64,000 bases of DNA from Ampullaceana balthica (Eukaryota; Mollusca; Gastropoda; Lymnaeidae). Under the pieces are notes generated by a model that was not told where the DNA came from, did not search any database, and saw nothing but the letters and a program-made list of their open reading frames with translations. A program made the position numbers and the translations under genes. Below, piece after piece: positions 1-15,000 of the stretch (its first letter is position 1; every line of letters starts with the position of its first letter). The stretch is taken from NCBI GenBank assembly GCA_944989445.1, contig CALYLW010000054.1, positions 186,001 to 250,000 of the forward strand, read 5' to 3'.

Positions 1-53
1 TGTTTCAGTCCATGTTCCAGGCACAACACCTGCTCATCTTGTTCATTCAGGAC
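1..53 (-). CDS. JARID2: JARID2 exon 20, cut by window edge
   Basis: Encodes residues 1334-1350, [17 protein letters not shown], aligning with human VQENENVVFCLECALR in the C5HC2 finger. Where human has the second Cys of CLEC, this sequence has His (CLEH). Acceptor TCAAG at 54-55. The frame is open at base 1, so the rest of the finger lies outside. Confidence 0.87.
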
Positions 54-3000
54 CTTGACACACGAGCAATAAATATTGTTAGACCTGAGATACCTTGTCC
101 TTTGATTGGCAAACAAAAATCAATTTGCCTCAGTTTCGTTCTCACAGTTTGAACTTTGGCTTCCCCTAAAAAATAAATCTGGGCATTTGGCGTAAAATCT
201 CAGCCACACACCAACCACCCTCTACGCCACTGCTGTCTGATAAATTATCCTCATGTTATAAATAGCATTGAACTGACATATTTTATACTTACTTATTAAA
301 ATAGCTTGGATCAGGGTCAAGGTATTCAATGATTTCAGTCAAATCTTGACTATAGCCATGTTTACCTCATTCAAGTAAGCCTACACAACTAGAGCAGACA
401 TTTTCTCTCACACACACACACACTCAAAAACAACCTTACCATACCTTGCTTGAAAAACTCTATACGATGTGTAAATAGATACAGTATGGTAAATATATTT
501 CTTCTCGTTACCACTTCAGTTAATGTAATTTGGATGACAGCTTACCATAGACAAGAAACATATTCTATCGCAGACCTCACAGACTTTTTCATTTTCAATG
601 ACCGACAAGCGCCTCTTGTTGCTGGAGCCCGGTGGGGGGGACTGGTTGAAGACGGATCTCTTCTCACTGCGCAGACCAGCGGCGTGGAGCTGGGTTCTCA
701 TGTCAAGTTCTTTGTATCTGTGGGCAAAGTGATAGACACTCACTGAATATTAGATGTTTAAATGAAGCACTAACTAGTGTTAGGCACCCATTCGGAGCTG
801 GGTGACTCAGGGACGCCCTCGGCGCCGGGAACAAATCCTTGCTTTCACATGGATTCGAACCCGTGACCATCGGTTCGCCAGTCGAGCCCGCTGCCGCTCG
901 ACCACCACGCCCCATCAGTAGCTGCTGATCAGTAGCAGGTGTTAACCATGCTGATCAGTAGCAGGTGTTAACCATGCTGATCAGTAGCAGGTGTTAACCA
1001 TGAGCCCTATTGATGCCATTAAATTTCTCTCTCATTTGTACAGCTGGTTCAATGGACCAAAATTCAAACTTACACCAAAGATGAAAACAGTGGGAGGGCT
1101 TCTGTCAATGTGGCAGCATCGACTTTCTCATCCTGCATGAGTCCACACAGCAATGAACACATACTGAACAATTCACGCTCTCCACTTTTCGTCAAAGCCT
1201 AGAGTAAACAATAATCTTTTGTTAACACTAAAGTTAAAGACATTATGACATTTTTTTAACACATAAAATGACCTAACTGAAAATTAGCCCCACTTCCGCT
1301 CAAACTGTTAACTTTGTTATACATTTTTTGTAGCAGTTTTTAAAAAAGCTCTTTGACTCTGGATTAACATTCAACATTGTCCATTTTTACACGCTTTTAT
1401 TTAAGTCACATTGTTTGTATGTTGTATCCATCCATCCTTAATTCAAAACTTGAAACGTAAAATTATACCACTTCTGATGGTCCTAGAGATCTAAAATTTT
1501 TACCACAGACAGATCTTGGATGACAATGCATTGTATCAAAATTTCAGATCGATCGAATGTACTGTATTGAAATTATTGCATTTTTAGTTTATCTATAGTC
1601 TATATATAAGCATCGGTACCCGTCTGCTTTGTTGACATCCATGAGTTCACCACGTGAACACTTCACCGTGGTATAAAACGTTGGGCGGGCGCTTATGACG
1701 TGTTTGGTATAAAAAAAAATAGTGGTAAAAAAGATGTGTGGGCTTCAGACGTGAATTTTAAAGAGTTTTTATTATAAATTTTAAAAAATAGCTGAAAAAA
1801 CAAAGTTTTTGACTATAAATCCCTTATATATGAGACATAACTAAAAGTAGTGATTATGTTAAAAGCGTGTCCTTTTAAAAAAAAAGATTTTAAAAATATT
1901 TATTAAATATAAATTTTGTTTTTAGCTCTTTGTTTTTAATCACTTTTAATCAATCAATTAGAGGGCCGCGGTGGTCTAGCGGTATCGCGCTGGACGGCCG
2001 AACCAAGACAGAAGAAAGTCACGGGATCTATTCTTGGTGCTGGCAAGGCCCCGGGGCGTTGTGCTAACCACACAATCCCTTGCTCGTTAGTGGTGGCTAA
2101 ATAAAACTTGTGAACGCTACTTCACATCCCCCATAGTCCGCCATGGACTGGAAAGTTTTTTTATTTTTTTCAAAATCAATCAATTGCACAGTGACTTCCC
2201 TTCTTCAAACATCCAGATTCTGATTATTTCAACATGTTTAATGCAAACTGTGTCTTCTTCTGTTTACAAATATGAAATTTCGACCAAGCTCATCCAGTGA
2301 TGGATATCGTAACAGGAGCTGATGTTATACTGATGAACATTTGGAAGGTTGTTTTTGTAACCATCTAGACCAGGGGTGGCCAGATGTGTAGTAAATGAGA
2401 GCCGTTTTAAAATAAAAATTATTGAGAGCCGGTTTGAAGCACTATGGTTCGTTAACCCTGGCTTGGAAATCTTCCAGTAATCTTTGTAACATATCTTTCA
2501 TAAATTGTAAGCCAGGGCAATGTGAACACAGAACAGCTGCATGCAGCTCGAGAGCCGTGGTTTGTCCACCATTGATCTAGACAATGATTTTATCATTTTT
2601 AATGTAGAATCCTTGCAGTATTAGTTTTAGTTATTAGTACGTGTGGGTGAAAATGACCATCAAGTCAATAATTCATCAGCTGAAGTGGTTTATCAACAAA
2701 TGGTTACTACTGCTCCTGCTATAAATAATTTAGATTCTTATTGGATATTGGCCTTATCTTGGCACTAAATCAGACTTTTAGATATTTTCCTAAAAGTAGT
2801 TGTAAATTTGGGATCTTGTCAGTTGTAAGCACTAATGAACTTGACAGTTTTTTTTACAATGACAGATTCACAAATTACTGACAAGCTTGTTCACTCAATC
2901 AATGATTCGGCTACCTGCAAAAATATAATAAACGCTCAAACATTCTTTTTTCATTTACATAAGAAAATATTTCATTAATTTAAAAAATGAACTATTTTTT

Positions 3001-6000
3001 TTTAAAGATTATAGAATACACTTTGTGTGAATGAGCAGTTTGATAAAACTTGGAGTCTTTTATTTTAACATTTTAATATACATGCATCAAATCACATTTA
3101 TATGTTAAAATAAGACTGCAATTTATGTCAAAAATTAAACAACCCCGTAAAAACAAAGTTTTTGACTATAAATCCCTTATATATGAGACATAAATATAAG
3201 TACAGTGTATTGATTATCTTCAAACGCGACAAACATTTACAGACTGAAACCGACTGATCTCCCCTGGCTGTAAAAACGGTGTGGTCACGGATGGCGGGTG
3301 CGAACTCAAGCAAGGGACACGTGATTGCAAACAACAACAGACGCTACATTGACTTATATAGAGATAAACTAAAAATGCATTAATTTAATTACGGTAAATT
3401 CGATTAATATGAAATTTTGATACAATGCATTGTTAGGTGACACGAGTCTATGTGCAAAATTTCAGCTCAATAGCATCACGGAAAGTGGGTCATGTTTTAC
3501 TTTTGTTTTTCTGCCCGACAGCGAACAACAAAATTTCGAAGTTAATATAAGGGATTTAATTTTTTTTAAACGTAAAAAACAAAGTTTTTCACTATAAATC
3601 CTTTATGTACTAGACGTAACTATAAGAATGTTCATTATAATACGCAGCGCAAGACCATCCAAAAATACAAAATTGCAGTTGTGTCGTAAAACATGTTTAA
3701 TATAATGCGCACCGATCAGGAATATGTTTATAAAAAAAGTGTTGTCAATAAAATACGCACCTTATTGCGCGACAGAAAGGTTGTTCAATATAATACGCAC
3801 CGCGACGCTCTATCTCAAAAAATAGCATGATACATAGGAATAGATAAAATAATCTAAAAAATCAATAATTTAATTACGGTACATGCGATCGATCTGAAAT
3901 TTTGATACATTGTTTTTATTATCGGTACGAAACTGCTTGAAAAATTTCAGCTCGCTAGCTTACGAGCAAGTGGGTTAAAAATCGATCAAAACTTTTGGCG
4001 ACAAGCAATCAAGGTTGCAGACACCACAAGTTAATATAAAGGATTTAAAAATAGGTATGCATTGTATGTCATTCACATGTATTCACCTTTCATACCTCAT
4101 CAAACTTAACATATTATAATTTAAAAAATGTTTTAAAGGTTTAACCTTAAAGATAACAAGGTAACACAGAACAAAAATGAAGAAAGGACATTTCTGCCTG
4201 AATGAGGAAAATAGTTCCGGTAATTCCGGAGACAAATAGTTAAAATAGTGTTTTAATTGTCAGGGTATAAAATTCAATGCTTATTTATTGTTCATTGTTG
4301 TGGCACAGGTGATCAGATCTGAGCTAACACATTTCACCGACCTGAGAGGCCTCCATTCCCATAGGTAGCCACTTGGTTGATGCGGCGTAGTGGACACTCT
4401 CAGACACGCTGTAGCCACAGGACACTGTGGCCGTGTAAGTGCCAGGAAACACCACAACAAACTGGCGGGCGCTGTGGACGCATCTACTGACCTTGACACC
4501 GTTTTCCCTGAGCTGACTGGGATTAACCTAATGAGAGAACAAAGAGAAAAATAACATTTGGTAACAATCCTAAAGTGTGATGCCCATGATAAAAAAAAAT
4601 TAAGCAGGCGAGAAACTAAGTGAGATCAAAGGAAAGTATGTTGACATGATCATTTGTGGTTAAAATTAATGGGTCAGGCATAGAGGCCTTCACCCCTGCA
4701 CGGAGGCTCCATACAAAAATGAAGCAGCTGAACAGCAGCTAAGGGGCATGAAGACCTGCTAGAGGACCTGAGTTAACGCTGTAACCAGTGGTGCCCCATC
4801 AGCTCCCTACAATTACAGCAGGAGTACATTTCATGCCAGAATGAGTCCCATCATTTAGTTATGCCCTCCTAAACCAAGTTAAAAATTCACAAAAAAATAT
4901 TAATGTAGCCCTCAGATGATGATGTCAAGATGAACAACAAAGGTAAACAAAAAAAAGTAATACAGCCAACAGTGAATGAATACTAGAGCCAAAGAAGATA
5001 GACTGCAATCATTTTCAACAGTTTAATAAATCAAAGACACATGTATCACATTGCTTGCTTACCATGACACAATCCTCCTTCAGCCACCTCGGTTTGTTAC
5101 ACAACAAGGTAGGGGCCAATTCTGTCATAGCTGAACGGAACTTAGAACGCTGGGACTTTGGAATGCAGTACCTGTAATTTTTTCACGATACTTGAAGATA
5201 CATGCTGAGTATCCAGGAAATGATAAAAATAAATTGGACAATAGAACGATAGCGGTACTTAAAATGATTTATAAGCAACTGTGGAGATTATTTAATTTTA
5301 ATAAACAAATACAGAGAACTTAGGTAACATGACTCCCAAATAGATATGCTGGATTATATGAGGAGTCCACTTGCAAAACCTACTAAGTCACGTTGCAGAG
5401 TTTTTGAGAAAAATGTATTTACAATTTAGCAGATTTTATAAGTGTTTCATATTTTTAACAATAAAATAAAGCGTCTTTTGTAGGTTTGAAATGACCAAAC
5501 CAAAAGTATAATGTAGAGTTTTACCATTTAAACCAGAAAATGGCAGTAACTCATTTTCCCGCCAAAATCGACCTAGTAAGTTTTGCAAGTGGACTCCTTA
5601 TATAGAATATCTGCAACAGAATTAGAGAGTTTCCGTCCTAGGATAATATTGAGTTACTGTACTCAAAAGTTTCGGTGAAACAATGAATGTTACATGTATT
5701 TTATTTACCAATCTTATTTATGAAATTACTTAATAACTGACCAGATAATGTCTGCTCCAGTGTGAAGATACTGGATGTAAGGTAAGCAGTGTGGGTCAGT
5801 GGACCAGCAGGAGGTAGAAAACAGCATGCCCATGTGTAATGTGGGAATAGTAATACCCGACACGGGGCCCAGGTACTTCAGGAGACAGCTGGCATTTTCT
5901 GGAATATTGTTGAGGTTCCAAGGATGTCTGAGAACGGCAAAAACAAAGCTGTTACTAAAACATAAACTATGCTCACTTGTGAGTTTAAGCCATACTTACT

Positions 6001-9000
6001 ACATTTAACTCTCTTGTCTTTACCAATGTTCCCTTTAAGCTGCGCGGCCGCGCAGATATCTGACCGTAGACGCGCAGCAGTTTAGAATTACAGTGCAGCA
6101 AATTTTGTAAAATATTGTAAATAAAATGGATGCTGTGCAACTTTGCACGCGAGTTTTTTTTACTTTGCACATGGACCAACGAACCTTAGAGGGAACATTG
6201 ATGTTTACCCATATCAAGTAAAATGTTTAGGAAGGTTATCTGTGATTGCATGACAAAAAAATCAGACTAACCTGGAATAAGCGCTGTCCTTGCGTGTAGG
6301 AAAGGCACTAGCCTGGGCCCGAGTATTGATATGACCACACTGCACACTGACATGTTTTGTTCTCTCATCAACTACCCGCCAGTAATCAAGCTGTTTCGAT
6401 GGGTCAGCGATAAAATCATGTTATTTTCAACACATGGAGCATAGTACTATATCAAACAACAAACAGAAATATTTGGGAAATATTTAAAATTAACTCAGTG
6501 AAGGAATTTGGATTTCTATATTCTTTTCAAGCAAAGCTGTTAGATTTAGTAAGGGGCTTTCAGAAATATAGAACAAACAAGATAAAATGTGTTTGTGAAA
6601 AAAAAGCCATGAAAGCATTAGGGAGTAAGTAAAAGTAAGTCCCATGACCGAAGGTTGTAGGGGATCCCTAATGTTTCCATTAGAGCTTACTCGGGGCTTG
6701 TTTATACCTGGTGGGGGCCCCAATTCCCTTCCAGGGGTCCGGAGGATTTTCTTAGCGTATCATTTATATTGCAGCTTTGCGTGGGCTCCATCCCACGCCC
6801 CTCAGCTTGTGAGGCGAGCGCATTAGGGAGGCCTAACATTATTTACCTCGACCTGGGCTGTTGAAGGATCCTCTTTGTACCACATGGACTGGACATTTCT
6901 GGCTATTCTACTGAACCAACTGACAGGCATAGACTTGCCCTGAAGAATGGTGGCAAAGAAAAAATGAACTTGTGAATTCATAAAGAAAATGTAGAAGATT
7001 TCAAAACTATTCAGTAATTTCCCCATGCTTTTTAACACTACCAGACCACTGTCCCAGTATATATATTTTTAAATGCCAAGAGTTGCACATTTTGGCTGCT
7101 TTTATTAAGAGTTGGACTTGCACCAATTTGATGTGATTACATTGTTTTAGCATGCGACTTGAATGACTGAGTTTGGAGGCTGCGTGCGTGTGTTGTGGGG
7201 TGAACTCGGAGTGGCTATAACTGTAAAGCAAATGGAATTAAAGTCAGTTGTTACTCAGACCAGGGACTGGTGTCTTGATTCGCAGTACCGAATCACAGCT
7301 GTCCTGTTACAGGACTGACATCTTACTTTTGTGATGGCCTCATCTTCCACAGTCTGCAGGTCGTAAATAGCCTTGACCTCCTCTTCCAGCTGCTGCTTCT
7401 CTTCATTGGACAAGGTGGCATATGGAAAGACATGATGGCAGTAGATGTCATACAGACGAACTGTTCTGTCCATGGCCTGCAGAAGTCAACATCCGTTAGT
7501 TGTCTAAAAGTGAGAGCAACATCTTCTCACACTGATCATATAGTAGATTTGTGTAACACACAGTCAATGGAACCATAACTTCTAAAATTAATCATATGGT
7601 AGCTTTGTGTAACACACAGACTAAAACTTCTAAAATTAATCATTTATGAACTTTCTTTATTTAACACTTTCAGTAAGTATAGATGATGCAGCGGTATGGT
7701 GATAAAAATAATCTCTCCTCAATATCAGCTGGATCAGCAGAGTCTTTGATTTAGCTAAAGACAGAAGGATTTAAGAACTCATCATGACACTTCTGATTGA
7801 GTACTGAGCAACTTTGACCATTAGCTTCACGATTTAACAATAAAGGTTAAGCTTTAATTAAGATTAAACAACACACAAATCCAACTGTGTCAGCTGAAAG
7901 CCTTTATCAGTTCAAGAAAAAAAACAAAAATCAATATAAAATCCTAAATAGTCTTTGAGTCCAAGTCACAAACTAAACAAACCTGTTTTGGAATATTCAT
8001 AATGTCGGCAACCCTTGCCCAATGCTTTTTGTCAGACATTTTCTTTGGTCCACCAGATTCCTCCACAAGATGGTAAAGCTGGGGTAGATCTACTTGCACT
8101 CCGCCAATCTGGAACATGCCAGGAAGTTGTTTTCTTTAAATCAATTTTTTTTAAAGTTTTTCTTTGCTTAAAATTTAATCAAATAGCACTACAAGTAAAA
8201 ATGACTTTCAAGAACTAATTTAATTAAAGAACAATAATAAAATGAAAATATTATTTGACTATGTTGAGTTTGTTTGTGAGATAAGTTTTATGGGGTACAG
8301 ATGTTTAGATAAAAACTCTTGGTTCCTGAAGTGCTCCTGTTTTTATCATCCTTGTTTGCTGTGAGGGTTTGGGTTAAAAAAAACAATACAATAAATTGAA
8401 AGTTAACAATTATCAGATTGAAAATAAGCAGCCTTTTTATCTCTTTCTCAAATTTAACTTGTTGGGTCTGTTTTGATTAAGCATATTTTTTGGGTCTTTT
8501 GTAATTAGCCCTATTTTTGGGTCTGTTTTTATTTGCCCTATTTAAAGTTGATTGGACTTTGGAACTCTCCTTGAAATTTTGTGAGGTCCAATGATCAGAT
8601 GGCCCATTTTAAAAAAAAATGTGAGAGACTCTCCATCATTAAAAATTTGTTACTAATAATCCTTGAGAAGAGAAACGGAAGACTGCCAAAATATGTGAGA
8701 TCAACCAATACCAACTTCCTAAATCAAATGAGTGGCAGCCGAGAGGGAGACAATTGTTGTCTTACACTTAGATCCAGACGTAATCAAAAACAAATTACCT
8801 GAGGCGTTGTAGAAATGTTAGCATTTTCAGACAGTAGGTGCTGGTTTATTGCTGCACTGTGTTGGACGTTTGGGCCCCATCTATTAGTTGGAAAAGTGAA
8901 AAACATCAAATTTTAAGACGAACTTGAAGCTCTTTAATTAAGTTAGGAGAACAAATGTAATATTTACCTACATTCTTGAACAACTATGAGATAGAGATAA

Positions 9001-12000
9001 TTTTACCTTTTGTGGAGTCTGTGAATTTGTTGAACTTGTGGTGTGAATCGAACATCATCACTAATTTTATTGCTGTCAAGCTATGGAACAAAGTAGTGGC
9101 TTAAGACATCATCACTAATTTTTATTGCTATCAAGCTATGGAGTAAAGTAGTGGATAAGGACATTATCACTTAAAATGTCTTAAATCTATTCTTGTAAAT
9201 AAGACAAATATCATAGTCATTTGCTTTATCTCTGCTGTAAGAACTTTGTTTCTGTTTTATCTCTGTTGTGAGAATATAATCCTTCAAACTTGTCACAGAT
9301 GCTCAAATCAAGCTGTCAAAGCTGTTTTGTAAAAAGCAACCAAAAAAGAACAACCCGCTATTAGATACCATTTCAACTACAAAAATTTACCAGGACACAC
9401 CTTCCAACTGGGCGGTGGAATTATCCTACACATCCCATGAGGCTCCGCCATTGGCTGGATTTTATTAATATAGGCAAGTGGGTCGGCAAATTCTGCCTCT
9501 GTGGGATGGAAGGTCGGGATGGCGTTCTCGTCAGATGATGGGTGTGTCGATGGCGAGGATGAAAGTTTGGCTGAAAGGATGAAGGATTCAAAAGTTGAAT
9601 TCTGGTAGGGAAAGTGAATTTTTATACCGAATCCAATAAAGCAATGATATTTCCATTGAAAAAGAAGAAACACAGCACCAATGTTACCAGAAAGTTTGGA
9701 TCATTTGACAAACAGAGTATCAATATTACATCCAAGTGTTAATCATATGTTTTCTATTTCTTTCAATAACAACACCAAATAATACATTTCTATTTCCGTG
9801 TCAAATCTAAAATAACAAAATATTTTAATTTAACTAGTATTGATATTGCTACTTTTTTTAAAATTACTTTTAACGACTTCTTCGCAGTCCCCATCTATAA
9901 AAAACATAATTTGGGTTAAGAAGATAGTGTTCTATTTCAGAAGTTGTCAATAACTTTTTAAAAAATACCATAAAAAAAATTCAACCTATTGCTTATTGTT
10001 AAGACTGTACCTTTCTTTGGTGGTGTTTTCTTTGGTGATGTAATGTCCATGTGATCTTTGTTTTGCCTTGTGATGACAATGTCAGTACTCTTGGTCCTGA
10101 CAGCTCCTATCTTCCTGAGTTCTTCTGTGTGATCTGACGGCTGTACTGTACTTCCTTCACCTGGACTTTGATCCCGAGTCTTTCTGCCGCTGGCAGTCAA
10201 CTTCTCCACCGGGACATTTCTCGACGCAGTTTTCTCTCCCTCGCCATCTGTCTTGGTTTCTGTTTTAGTCTTATTCTTAGTCTTAACTGCCGAGTTGTCC
10301 CTTCTTGCTCTCTTCAGCGCTAACTTGGATGCCAACAATAAGCTATACCCTCTTGTTCGTACTCTCTCTAGCGGACGTATTTTGTATGGTCTTCTTGGTT
10401 TCATCTCTGTGAATTTCTTGTTGCTGTTTCCGTCATTTTTCTTCCCATTCTTTCCTTCTCTTTTGACATCTACTTCCTCTATTTTCTTTGATTCTTTCCC
10501 ACTCTCCACCTCATCAGCCCCTTTACTGGTTAGCTGTGACTTGACAGAGTGACCACTTACTGACCTAGATATTTCCCTAAGCCGCTGACTCACCCGCCGC
10601 TTGGCTTTTAATTCTTTTTGGGGTCTTTTGAGTCTTCTACCTCTGTTTTCTTCTTCTGATTTTCTTTTCCTTCCTCTTCTTTCCAACAACTTCACGTCCT
10701 GCTTTCGTGTCTTCACCCTTGTCTGGTTGGACCTCTGACCTAGCATCCTGACTTGTCTAGCCACGCTGCTCAATTTGTCCATTAAATTTTTCCTGGCGCT
10801 CTTGGCTAAACTGGTCTCATGGTTCAAGCGTCTGGATTTTCCTGATGATGTGACGCTACCAGGGCTGCGGCTGGCAGCTCGGACAGGGGTGAAGGCACCT
10901 AAAGCGGATCTCTGGAAAATAATGTATTAAAAACACTTATTTCTGGTGAGCAAGTACTGACAACAATAAAATAAATTCTTCTTTACCCCAGCCCAGCATA
11001 ATACACAATGTTTTTGAAGGTTAAAAACACACCAAAAGAAAACAAAAACACACTGTGAGGTTGTGTCAAACATTGATCTTCATAAAATGTAAGAAAATTT
11101 TTACATTACAATAATCTACATAGTTATATCAAATACGTTTATGATGGCAAAAGCTCCATTAATTTTGTTCAATAACACTAACGCTTTGAGCATTCAAAAT
11201 GTAATTGAGCTACAGAAGAGAATGGTGACATTTTAATAGCCATGTTGTTCATGTTTCTCTAAAGATGAGTTTTGCCTCCAAAAAAAAATATTTTTTTTAA
11301 TTTATAAGTACAAAAAGCAAAAACAATAATATTAAGAAATCTTATAGAGAAAATTTATTCTGCAGCCTGCTGCCCCAAAATCATTTTAAAAAAAAACCCA
11401 TCCAAATCTAGGAAGATATAAGCTGACAAAAACTACCTTGCAATACACAAATGCATAAATCAATAGGTCCATTATACTATGTTTTGTTTTAGTGTCTCAA
11501 AATCTATATAAGTAGTGCTATATTCATTTTAAAGCAGAGATGAATAGAATATAGGAGACCCTAAACAAATTACACCTAACGTTTTCATTGCAAGTTCTCA
11601 TTGGGTAAAACAAATCCATTGGTAGTCCTTACTTTTTTTAAAATAATTTTTTTTTATAAAGTGAACTGTGATTCAGCCCTGGCTGAAAAGGTGACTGGTT
11701 AGTTTGCAATGACTAACCAGAAGCAGTAATACAAGCTTGAAAGAAAAAGGAATAAGCAAGTCATAGAAATCAGTCACATTTTTAGAGCATTTTAGACATG
11801 TTGTTTTTGTCAGTACAGGCAAATACACTGGATTTGGTCGGGGGGGGGGTGAAATAAGAAGAATAAGGAAGAACTCTTTAAGTAAAAGGAAAATCTGAAA
11901 TTAAGCCAAAAGACCAAATAGAAAAGAAACAAAAAGGAGAAAGATGACCAAACAAAAGAACAAGGCTCACGGAAGGTACAAACGTAATAACAAGACAAGT

Positions 12001-15000
12001 GGAGGATAAGTTCAAGAAATTTGAGAATTTAAGCTAAGGTGGGTATAAACCATACTATTATGTGTGAGCCAGGGGATAAAGTGCACATGCAATCTCAAAG
12101 CAAGCAGTGGCACGAGGATGACACATGTGGTCCTATAAAAATATTAATTATATCAAACCAGTTTAATTTTGATTGCCAATGTATGAAACACAGTTTGGGA
12201 TCTTAACACTAAAAGTTTTTGCGCAAATTACAGGCCGGCAAACATGGACATAAGTTGATCATGAGGGTTACTGTTCCCGACACAAGCACAAAAAGCACTA
12301 GAATCAATTTCTAAGGTGTTTTGTTAATGAATCCATAGCGTTGCTACTTATGAATTATTTCTTGTCAATTCTAAATTCCATTATAAAACAACTATCCTTT
12401 GGAAGAAATAACACCCTTGCCGTCTCCCAATATCCTTTAATGATTGGAAAAAGCCACAAGCAATTAAATATTCAAACTGGCTGAAATAGTTAAACAGAAA
12501 CGATTTTTATTTATTTTTTTAAACAACATTTAATGCTACAAGACCTGCCTTTAAAAAAAATGCTCCAATCTAATACTAATACATCTATGGCAGTCGTAAA
12601 TGTGAAAAAGTAACAACAAACATACAAGAATTGTGGACATGTATTAGGTACCTGAAGTTGCAACTAGTAAGTGAGGGTGACCCATGGCCACAGCATGCAG
12701 CAAAGAATAGAAAAAAAATATTTCTGCTGACAAATCAAATCTTACTCAAATAGCAAAATGCTAATGATATAGCTGTGAGTTGTTGGGCAATGGTGTAAAC
12801 TAATAAAATTATCCTGTCGTGTACTCTAATTCTACACTTCGGGGCATCAGGTCTTAGTCTACGGACATTAACAGCAAAGTCAACCCTTGCCTAAATTCAT
12901 ACATTCAATTAAAAACATCAACCCAGAAACAGGAAACAAGTCGAAATTTGTTCATGTTTGTTTGGATTTTTATACTCTTAGGTAGAAGGTAGTGGTTTCA
13001 AATATACAAAACGTGCATCGTCAAAAAATGCAATTTAAAATATGTTCTATTATTTTAAAAAGTTGAGACACAGTACAAAAACTTGCAGCACACCAATATT
13101 TTCAGCCCAACACATTACAACCCAATGTTTCACCAAAAACAATCAATGGAAACATCACAGAAAACTACAACATTGTCATTTTTTTCCCATGGCAATAACT
13201 TTAGATTTTTTTTTAAGCAAAATAAATCAGGCAAGAATGAAATGAACAATGGCATAAAGAGTTTTTTTATGTGTTAGCACATCTCAATTAACAACACTAT
13301 ATTTGTCACTAAATTCACTGTAAGCCCCAGTTTAACTATTCACTATCCATCTTTAGGCACAAAACACCAACAATCTACAAAACCAACATAGCCCAATAAA
13401 GACAAATCAATGAGCTACCATTGACCGAACACAACAACCCGAAAATGAGCAATCAATGACTCATCAACAACTAATAACACACCGACTTGATTTCTTTTAT
13501 AAGGGCTTTTTATTCACGCCAGACTAGCGGCATGCTCAACATGCCCCGCTGTTCAAGAATATTTTCAAAGAAAAGAGTTCTTGAAAGATTCTTCATCATT
13601 TTTTGTTTTACATTCCAACAAAGATAAAGATGAGCATACATTGCTTTGAAATATAAAAATAGAAGTTTTCAAAGAGGAATGAAGACCAGGAGTAAGTATT
13701 ATCCAGCATAATACCCCACTGCCACCCATGTGCCCACAAGTACAATACGTAGAGTCTAACCAACAAATCAGCTTTCTCGATATTTTATTTCTTACACCAT
13801 ACAATGCCAGTCCAATTTTCCCACAAATCCATCTCATCATTATTTTACATTACATGTTTCAAATTAAAATACATTTTCTTTCTTTGACTTAAAAATAAAA
13901 ATTATTACAAAGAGAAAAAAATAATGTGAGCATTCAATATTTTCCATCTTTATTTACATATATTTTTTAAAAAGTTAGATCCACTAACAAAACAAAGGAA
14001 AAATTATTTTTCTTTCTCTCAATGCTTTAAAACAAATAATAATGTATATATATGTTTTTGAAAGAAATTGTTCATTTCAATAACCAGGCTGAACCTTAAT
14101 TGATTTCCCAGGCCAGAAGATCAGCCACAGGTAATTATCTCCTGTTTCTTTGAGCAGGCTAACAAAGATAACGTTACTATTGATCTTCTCGTGCACAGGG
14201 CAGCTGAAAGTGATAGGATGGTATATGCAATCAATCACTCAGCAAACACACTACCCCTACTACTATTATGTAAAATTGTATTTGATTCCATGGCAAACAA
14301 GGCAGGAAGGATACAATATCTTGTATTGACTTTGTCATGGGGGTCAAAAATTGAAATACATAAGTTTCAAAATTTAAAACCAAAATCCAAACATCTTGAT
14401 ATAACAAGGCAGATTTTTAAAAAATAATTTGGCAAACGTAAAGTTTACCTATGTAACAAAGTATTGTTAACGTCATGAGCGTTAAAGAAAGTTTATTTTG
14501 TGTTACAAACAGTCATCCTGTTAGCAATGTCAAAAGCATGAGATGAAGCATTTGAAGAATAAATGCATAAAACAGCATGGGATTTTGACGATAAAATACA
14601 GGCTGACTTTAAAAAAAAAGAAAGTACCGTACATACTCGTTCTATAGCCCGTTCGTTTATAAGCCGACCCACTTTTGGAAGAGAAAAGTATTGAAAGTGT
14701 ATAACACGCTCGCAAGCCAACCCCCCCAAAAATAATAGGACAGCTTGGACAAAATGGTAGAAATTTTTTTTTAACTTCAAGCTAAATCGGTCATTATGAT
14801 TGTTTCCTTTGTACTGCCTATCTTTGTCTTTGTGCTCTTTGTTAGGCAAGAGTTACCAATATTTAAATTTAAAAAATTCTTTGGTAAACAGTGATGAAAG
14901 CGCGTACATTAAAATTCGTTGTTGAAAACAAAATTTGTAAAACAATTTATTAAAACATTCAAAAAAATAAATAAAATGATTAAATAAGGTAAGTGCAGAT

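Noticed and set aside
776..916. Possible tRNA gene
   Set aside because: Only the promoter boxes resemble a tRNA; the cloverleaf is not intact and the sequence continues into a SINE body shared with other copies.
10253..10552. 99-codon plus-strand frame with a hydrophobic start
   Set aside because: Antisense shadow of the basic JARID2 exon 7.
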